Assembly (NCBI GenBank): GCA_030617815.1
Contig: JAUWUS010000001.1
Coordinates: 1-64,000, forward strand
Direction of reading: 5' to 3'
DNA: 64,000 nucleotides
Source of the DNA: Gammaproteobacteria bacterium
Lineage (GTDB): Bacteria > Pseudomonadota > Gammaproteobacteria > UBA6429 > Thiohalophilaceae
A program made the translations under genes and the position numbers. The stretch's first letter is position 1; every line of letters starts with the position of its first letter. Below the pieces are notes generated by a model. The model was not told where the DNA came from. It ran no database searches and worked only from the letters and a program-made list of their open reading frames with translations. Below, piece by piece: positions 58,780-64,000 of this stretch.

Positions 58780-59829
58780 ATGTTTTCAAAAATAACAAAA
58801 CGTAAGATACGGATCGCTATCGTTGGTTGTGGGCGAATATCCAAAAATCATTTTGCTTCAATTGAGAAGCATGCTGAAAATATGGAGTTGGTATCAATCT
58901 GTGATGATGATGAATTGGTATTAAAAGAGCACCAAGATAAATATAAAGTGCCAGGCTACCAGAACCTTAAAGATATGCTTGAAAAAGAAAAACTGGATAT
59001 CGTGAGCATTTGTACACCTAGCGGAATACATCCAGGACAAGTTATTCTGGTTGCTAAAGCTGGTATACACGTGATGACTGAAAAGCCAATGGCAACCCGC
59101 TGGAAAGATGGTGTACGTATGGTTCGTGCGTGTGATAAAGCTGGAGTACATCTATTTGTTGTAAAACAGAATCGTCTAAATTCAACTTTACAACTTCTTA
59201 AACGAGCAGTAGAAGAAAAGCGCTTTGGCAAGATTCATATGGTTCATCTTAATGTCTTTTGGACTCGTCCTCAGGAATACTATGACCAGGCGAAATGGCG
59301 TGGTACATGGGAGTTTGATGGTGGCGCATTTATGAATCAGGCCAGTCATTATATTGATCTCCTGGATTGGATTATTGGTCCTGTTGATAAAGTACAGGCA
59401 ATGATGAGCACGACTCGTGATATTGAAGTAGAGGATACCGGAGTTATGAACGTGCGATGGCGTAATGGTGCATTAGGTTCCATGAGTGTAACCATGCTGA
59501 CATACCCGAAAAATATGGAAGGTTCTATTACTATCCTGGGTGAAAAGGGAACCGTACGAATAGGTGGTGTCGCGGTTAATGATATTCAACACTGGGAATT
59601 TGATGAGCAACGTGATTATGATGAAAAAATAAAAACAGCTAATTATGAAACAACATCTGTTTATGGCTTTGGCCATCCCCTGTATTATAAAAATGTTATA
59701 GATGTAATGCGTGGTGATGCAGAGCCAGAAACAGATGGACGTGAAGGTTTGAAATCATTGGAAGTGTTGATTGCGGCATACCTCTCAGCACGTGATGGGA
59801 AAACTATTAACTTACCCCTTGAGTATTAA
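58780..59829 (+). CDS. Gfo/Idh/MocA oxidoreductase (WbpB/WlbA-like)
   Basis: 349 aa. NAD site [15 protein letters not shown], then [10 protein letters not shown] (EKP motif) and [17 protein letters not shown]. Members next to a WbpD acetyltransferase oxidise UDP-GlcNAcA at C3. Followed by that gene after 1 nt. Confidence 0.88.
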   Translation: MFSKITKRKIRIAIVGCGRISKNHFASIEKHAENMELVSICDDDELVLKEHQDKYKVPGYQNLKDMLEKEKLDIVSICTPSGIHPGQVILVAKAGIHVMTEKPMATRWKDGVRMVRACDKAGVHLFVVKQNRLNSTLQLLKRAVEEKRFGKIHMVHLNVFWTRPQEYYDQAKWRGTWEFDGGAFMNQASHYIDLLDWIIGPVDKVQAMMSTTRDIEVEDTGVMNVRWRNGALGSMSVTMLTYPKNMEGSITILGEKGTVRIGGVAVNDIQHWEFDEQRDYDEKIKTANYETTSVYGFGHPLYYKNVIDVMRGDAEPETDGREGLKSLEVLIAAYLSARDGKTINLPLEY

Positions 59830-59830
59830 C

Positions 59831-60406
59831 ATGAATTATCAAATACATGAAACGGCAATAGTTGATGATGGTGCTCAAATTGGATCAGGATGTCGGATCT
59901 GGCATTGGGCACATATTTGTAGTGGTGCAGTAATTGGTAAAGATTGTTCTTTCGGGCAAAATGTTTTTGTTGGTAACAAAGTTATTATTGGAGACAATGT
60001 TAAAGTGCAAAACAATGTCTCTGTTTATGACAATGTTATATTGGAGAACGATGTGTTTTGTGGACCAAGTATGGTATTTACTAATGTTTATAATCCACGT
60101 TCAGCTATCACACGAAAAAATGAATATCAAAATACATTAGTTAAACAGGGTGCAACTTTAGGTGCTAATTGCACAATAGTATGTGGAGTAACAATTGGCC
60201 GCTATGCATTTGTTGGGGCAGGTGCTGTTATCAAAAAAGATGTTCCCGATTATGCTTTGGTTGTTGGTGTACCAGGCAAACAAGTAGGTTGGATGAGTGA
60301 ATTTGGCGAACAATTAGATATACCTGTTACCGGAAAGGGAGCTGTAACCTGCTCTCATACTGGTAGTGTGTATAAATTAACGAAGGGTATTTTAGAAAAA
60401 AAATAA
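59831..60406 (+). CDS. Left-handed beta-helix N-acetyltransferase (WbpD/WlbB-like)
   Basis: 191 aa from ATG 59831. Hexapeptide repeats ([34 protein letters not shown]) and the ending VPGKQVGWM typical of WbpD, which acetylates the 3-amino group of UDP-2-acetamido-3-amino-glucuronate. The aminotransferase (WbpE) and dehydrogenase (WbpA) are not in the window. Confidence 0.88.
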   Translation: MNYQIHETAIVDDGAQIGSGCRIWHWAHICSGAVIGKDCSFGQNVFVGNKVIIGDNVKVQNNVSVYDNVILENDVFCGPSMVFTNVYNPRSAITRKNEYQNTLVKQGATLGANCTIVCGVTIGRYAFVGAGAVIKKDVPDYALVVGVPGKQVGWMSEFGEQLDIPVTGKGAVTCSHTGSVYKLTKGILEKK

Positions 60407-60486
60407 TCTTATATTATTTTTGATTTCTTAAATAATAATAAATATTACATATTGTTAAATCCGACTACTAAACAGGATATATAGTA

Positions 60487-61545
60487 ATGTCAATTCTCGA
60501 TCTAACATTAATTATTCCGGCTTTAAATGAAGCATCTATTATTCTTGGTAATGTGGATGAATTAGCAGAATGGATGGATAAAAATCAATCTAATGTTAGT
60601 TATGAGATGTTAGTTATAGATGATGGCTCGACTGATGGTATGGGAGAGTTACTTGATGAAGCTTCTATAACTAGAAAATGGCTTAAAGTTGTACATCATT
60701 CGCGAAATATGGGACGTGGAAGTGGAGTTCGTAGTGGTTTTGACCATAGTTCCGGTCAGTATATTATTTGCCTTGATGCCGATCTTTCTTATTCTCCAGA
60801 TCATATCCCGATGTTACTTGAACCGTTACTAATGGGAGAAGCCGATATTACACTTGCATCTGCCCATCATCCTGAAGGTAATATTATTAACGTACCCTAC
60901 CAACGCAAATTTTTATCCAAATGGGGAAACTGGCTTTTAGGTCAAGGTTTTGGTGGTAATTTTTACACTGTGACATGTATAGTTAGAGGCTTCACAAGAG
61001 AAGTGGTTGAGAGCTTGGAGCTGGTTAATGAAGGTAAAGAACTTCATTTAGAAATCATTCAAAAAGCGCTTTTAATGGGGTATCGAATTAAAGAAATTCC
61101 ATCCACTTTACATTGGCGTGATCGTAAACGTGGTCAAAATAAAAATCGTAAATTAATCCCGGAAATTGCTATTTTTAAAATGCGTAAGATTGTATTGTCG
61201 CATCTTATTTTTAATTACATTACAAACCCGGGAATCCTTTTACTTATCCCTATTTTGTCACTTCTTGCCGTGATATTCACTGGTGTAGTTATGCTCTTTG
61301 CTAGTTTCTTTACAAAACTTGGAGTTGAAGGCAACACATTTCTTCAGGTTTTACGGCAAACACTACTTGATGGACAACTTACATTTACCGTAGTCTTATT
61401 TGCATTTATTACATTAATGGTCTTCATAGTATTTTATTTCTTATCATCGCAGAGTAAACGTTATTTTGATGAGACATATACTTTGTTAATGCGTATTAAT
61501 AAACGTATTAAGCATATTGAACATCAGCGAGACAATATCGACTAA
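60487..61545 (+). CDS. Family 2 glycosyltransferase with C-terminal membrane helices
   Basis: 352 aa. GT-A fold: LIIPALNEAS, IDDGSTDGMGE, CLDADLSYSPDH. Two or more helices after residue 240 (ILLLIPILSLLAVIFTGVVM, FTVVLFAFITLMVFIVFYF). Resembles dolichyl/polyprenyl-phosphate sugar transferases. Overlaps the next gene by 1 nt. Confidence 0.88.
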   Translation: MSILDLTLIIPALNEASIILGNVDELAEWMDKNQSNVSYEMLVIDDGSTDGMGELLDEASITRKWLKVVHHSRNMGRGSGVRSGFDHSSGQYIICLDADLSYSPDHIPMLLEPLLMGEADITLASAHHPEGNIINVPYQRKFLSKWGNWLLGQGFGGNFYTVTCIVRGFTREVVESLELVNEGKELHLEIIQKALLMGYRIKEIPSTLHWRDRKRGQNKNRKLIPEIAIFKMRKIVLSHLIFNYITNPGILLLIPILSLLAVIFTGVVMLFASFFTKLGVEGNTFLQVLRQTLLDGQLTFTVVLFAFITLMVFIVFYFLSSQSKRYFDETYTLLMRINKRIKHIEHQRDNID

Positions 61546-63407
61546 TGTGTGGGATAGCTGGTGTAATTGGCGCTCGGGCCATTGGCCGTGTTAATAAAAT
61601 GTTGCCATTGTTGGTTCATAGAGGCCCGGATGGGGAGGGTGTCTGGTCATATCAAAATAATATAGCGCTTGGCCATCGAAGACTCGCTATTAATGATCTT
61701 AGTGACGCGGGTAAACAACCTATAGTATCGGTTAATAATGATGTAGCGATTGTTGTAAATGGTGAAATATATAACTATCCAGAGTTACGCAAAGAGTTAG
61801 AATTACGGGGCGCAGTATTTCGCTCTCATAGTGATAGTGAAGTTATTTTGCATGCCTGGCAACATTGGGATTGCGATTGTTTTAAGCGATTTAATGGGAT
61901 GTTTGCTATTGCAATATATGACCGCGTTCAAAACTTACTATTACTTGCGCGTGATAGATTAGGAATAAAACCATTATATTATAGTGAAACCAAAAATGAG
62001 CTGGTCTTTGCTAGTGAGATTCAATCACTATTAGCTGGTTTAGAGAAAAATACTTCAGAAATTGATCCTGTTGGGCTTAACCAATACTTAACATATCAAA
62101 ATTATTTTGGAGAACGTACTTTACGCGAAGGAATAAAACTTCTAAGCCCTGGACATATATTAACTTTTAAGCTGGGAGGTTTTGCAAAAGTTAAATCTTA
62201 TTGGTCGTTATCCTTTGATTCTGAAAATAAAAATATTGATTTTCCTACTTCTGTTGAGTTGTACAAAGATACAATGGAGTCTTCAGTTCGAAGACATTTA
62301 CTAAGTGATGTTCCAGTAGCAAGTTATCTTAGCGCGGGTTTTGATTGTGCCACAGTGGCAAATAGAGCTGCTGCCATTGGCCTGCCCCCAATCAGCTTTA
62401 CGGGAAAATTTAAGGAAGGTGGTTGGTACGATGAAACAAGTATGGCTAGAGTATTGGCAAGCCATAATGGTTCAGAACATGTTGCTGTTAGTATAAATAG
62501 TGATGATTTATCTCGAGTAATGGATAAATTGATTCGCACACTTGATGAGCCGCGTATGGGTATGGGATCTTTCCCTCAGTATTGTGTGGCTGAACGAGTT
62601 GCTAAAACACATAAGGTGATATTGTCAGGGCATGGCGGTGATGAACTTTTTAGTGGTTATCCAGTATTTAAGTTTGTCCAGTTCATGTGCAGTTTAAAAA
62701 ACAAGCCCTTTAATGCAATAAAACAACTTACAGCATTCAGCATTACTGAGTTACCTCATATAGCATATTTTGGTTTATCTTTATTTAAGCCCAGAGCATA
62801 TCGCCAGTTTTTACCTGTGTTAAATAGCGCAACAGTATTGCAACACGGCCTTAGGCCTGAATGGGCTGAGCTGATTCGTCAAAAGGTGGTGGATGATGAA
62901 TTACTTGCGTTAGATGGTGCATGCAGTAATCAAATGCAAGTTCTATATAGCCATTATATTCAAGCATATCTAAATGGTTTATTGGTTGTTGAAGATAAGA
63001 TATCTATGGCTCATTCATTAGAAACTCGTACCCCCATGCTAGACAATGCCATGCTAGACCTGAGTTTATTATTGCCGCAACATGTAAAACTTTACCAGGG
63101 GAATCTTAAAGCTGTCATTAAAGAAGGTGGACGAGATTGGTTGCCTGAATCTTTGTATCAACATCCAAAAAGGGGATTCCCAACACCATTACGTTTTTGG
63201 TTAAGGGGGCCATTAAAAGAATGGTTCATAGAAAGATTAACAGGTGACAGTAGTGGTCTTAAAAAATTATTTAGAGAGGACTGGCTTAAGAATACATGCC
63301 AAACTTTTTTAACATCACCAAAACAGAAGATACGTGCTTTGGATGAAATTCAGAGTCATCGTATGTGGCAGTTGCTTAGTTTGGAAAGTTGGTTGAGACA
63401 AATATGA
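61545..63407 (+). CDS. Asparagine-synthase-like amidotransferase of polysaccharide locus
   Basis: 620 aa. N-terminal Cys2 glutaminase (MCGIAGVIG, HRGPDGEGVW). The synthetase PP-loop reads YLSAGFDCATVA instead of SGGLDSS, but LSGHGGDELFSGYP and EDKISMAHSLETRTPMLD are kept. May amidate a sugar acid (as with WbpS-type proteins) rather than aspartate. Confidence 0.9.
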   Translation: MCGIAGVIGARAIGRVNKMLPLLVHRGPDGEGVWSYQNNIALGHRRLAINDLSDAGKQPIVSVNNDVAIVVNGEIYNYPELRKELELRGAVFRSHSDSEVILHAWQHWDCDCFKRFNGMFAIAIYDRVQNLLLLARDRLGIKPLYYSETKNELVFASEIQSLLAGLEKNTSEIDPVGLNQYLTYQNYFGERTLREGIKLLSPGHILTFKLGGFAKVKSYWSLSFDSENKNIDFPTSVELYKDTMESSVRRHLLSDVPVASYLSAGFDCATVANRAAAIGLPPISFTGKFKEGGWYDETSMARVLASHNGSEHVAVSINSDDLSRVMDKLIRTLDEPRMGMGSFPQYCVAERVAKTHKVILSGHGGDELFSGYPVFKFVQFMCSLKNKPFNAIKQLTAFSITELPHIAYFGLSLFKPRAYRQFLPVLNSATVLQHGLRPEWAELIRQKVVDDELLALDGACSNQMQVLYSHYIQAYLNGLLVVEDKISMAHSLETRTPMLDNAMLDLSLLLPQHVKLYQGNLKAVIKEGGRDWLPESLYQHPKRGFPTPLRFWLRGPLKEWFIERLTGDSSGLKKLFREDWLKNTCQTFLTSPKQKIRALDEIQSHRMWQLLSLESWLRQI

Positions 63408-63520
63408 ACCTATACGGTTTTACGATAAGAGAATTATTTCATGTTTGGCTGAAAGTTTTATTCTATATAATAAATAAAGAAGCTTTAAATTATAAAGTGT
63501 TATTGGTAGATGTAGAGTGA
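63404..63520 (+). other. Short ORF of uncertain status
   Basis: 38 codons starting on the stop of the previous gene (ATGA), MNLYGFTIRELFHVW at the start, no recognised family. The 4-nt overlap suggests coupling; could be the start of a decayed glycosyltransferase. Confidence 0.3.
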
Positions 63521-63527
63521 TTTAGCT

Positions 63528-64000
63528 ATGGAAGGGGAAATTTATGAAGAACTAATGTGTACATATTGTCGAGGAAGTTTAAGGGTAGAAAATTCTTTTC
63601 TGGTATGTGAGCAGGATAATAACCATAAATTTTATATTAAAAATGGAATTATATCTTTTGTTGGGAAACATGAGTTTGATCAACATTGGGAGATGAATAG
63701 AGAAACGTCAATACCAGGAGCAAAAATAGAAGTTGCCAAGAAATTTTTAGAGCCACTTCATGGGGAGTTAGTACAAAATAAGAAAGTTTTAGATATTGGG
63801 TGCGGTGATGGCGTACATGCTGCAGTATTATCAGCAGATAAATATATAGATCTTAATATAAAATATATTGGCTTGGATGTGTCTATGACGGCATTGAGTA
63901 TTGCTAAATATAGATCACCTAATGGATTGTATTTACATGCAGATGCGAGTCATATTCCTTTAATTAATGAAAGTATAGATATAGTCCTGTCATATGGAGT
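63528..64000 (+). CDS. SAM-dependent methyltransferase (partial, runs off the window)
   Basis: 157 codons seen. N-terminal zinc-ribbon-like CTYC...C, then class I methyltransferase motif I VLDIGCGDGVHAAV and GLDVSMTALSIAKY. Typical of sugar- or lipid-tailoring enzymes in O-antigen loci. C-terminus outside the window. Confidence 0.75.
   Translation, partial: MEGEIYEELMCTYCRGSLRVENSFLVCEQDNNHKFYIKNGIISFVGKHEFDQHWEMNRETSIPGAKIEVAKKFLEPLHGELVQNKKVLDIGCGDGVHAAVLSADKYIDLNIKYIGLDVSMTALSIAKYRSPNGLYLHADASHIPLINESIDIVLSYG

Overview
The window reads as chromosome of an AT-rich gammaproteobacterium. Three things support this: the gene order trpF-trpB-trpA-accD-folC-dedD-cvpA-purF-metZ, the order lapA-lapB-pyrF-comEA near a tRNA-Asn, and an RfaH/ops-controlled polysaccharide locus. 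A YeeE/YedE thiosulfate-type transporter, a DsrC-family protein and several c-type cytochromes suggest a sulfur-handling, respiratory, probably aquatic lineage. No species is assigned.

Layout. 1-1.8 kb: ankyrin/Cys protein and a split YeeE transporter (+). 2-8.2 kb: leftward operon TetR, small membrane protein, haem c protein, TolC-like channel, RND pump; a second haem c protein lies divergent. 8.9-12.9 kb: rhomboid, VTT-family protein, Gly-rich secreted protein, proton-pumping pyrophosphatase. 13.1-22.2 kb: housekeeping block trpFBA to metZ, with a SAM-II-type riboswitch in front of metZ. 22.3-25.2 kb: rluA, a secreted Met-rich protein, and a phosphatase-kinase fusion placed after a NarK-type nitrate transporter (25.5-27.0 kb). 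27.3-30.2 kb: accessory island with two integron-like gene cassettes, attC-like sites, an IS3-family orfA remnant and a tri-haem cytochrome. 30.2-36.0 kb: small conserved genes, periplasmic MsrA, a sugar dehydrogenase and a GGDEF/EAL sensor.

36.1-46.5 kb is a nitrate-assimilation region. The + operon is nirB-nirD-nasC-(dmsB-dmsC fusion)-DsrC-like. Facing it are a second phosphatase-kinase fusion and a formate/nitrite-family transporter. The promoters of narK, nirB and the nitrite transporter gene each show a sigma-54 -24/-12 element with NtrC-like dyads upstream, so the three units probably form one nitrogen-controlled regulon. Each transporter is followed by its own copy of the phosphatase-kinase fusion.

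46.6-55.3 kb: a broken TetR gene, galU, comEA, pyrF, lapB, lapA, tRNA-Asn with a decayed partial copy, a minor pilin, an aminotransferase and uvrB. 55.4-64 kb: an exopolysaccharide/O-antigen locus that starts with a MarR-type EPS regulator and RfaH, then an exact ops element, then GDP-fucose genes (gmd, fcl), wbpB/wbpD-like genes, a glycosyltransferase, an asparagine-synthase-like protein and a methyltransferase cut by the window end. Inside it is a 52-codon chimeric ORF that looks like the fossil of a deleted epimerase and a deleted nucleotide-sugar dehydrogenase.

All assignments come from reading the sequence and remembered family motifs; no database search was run.
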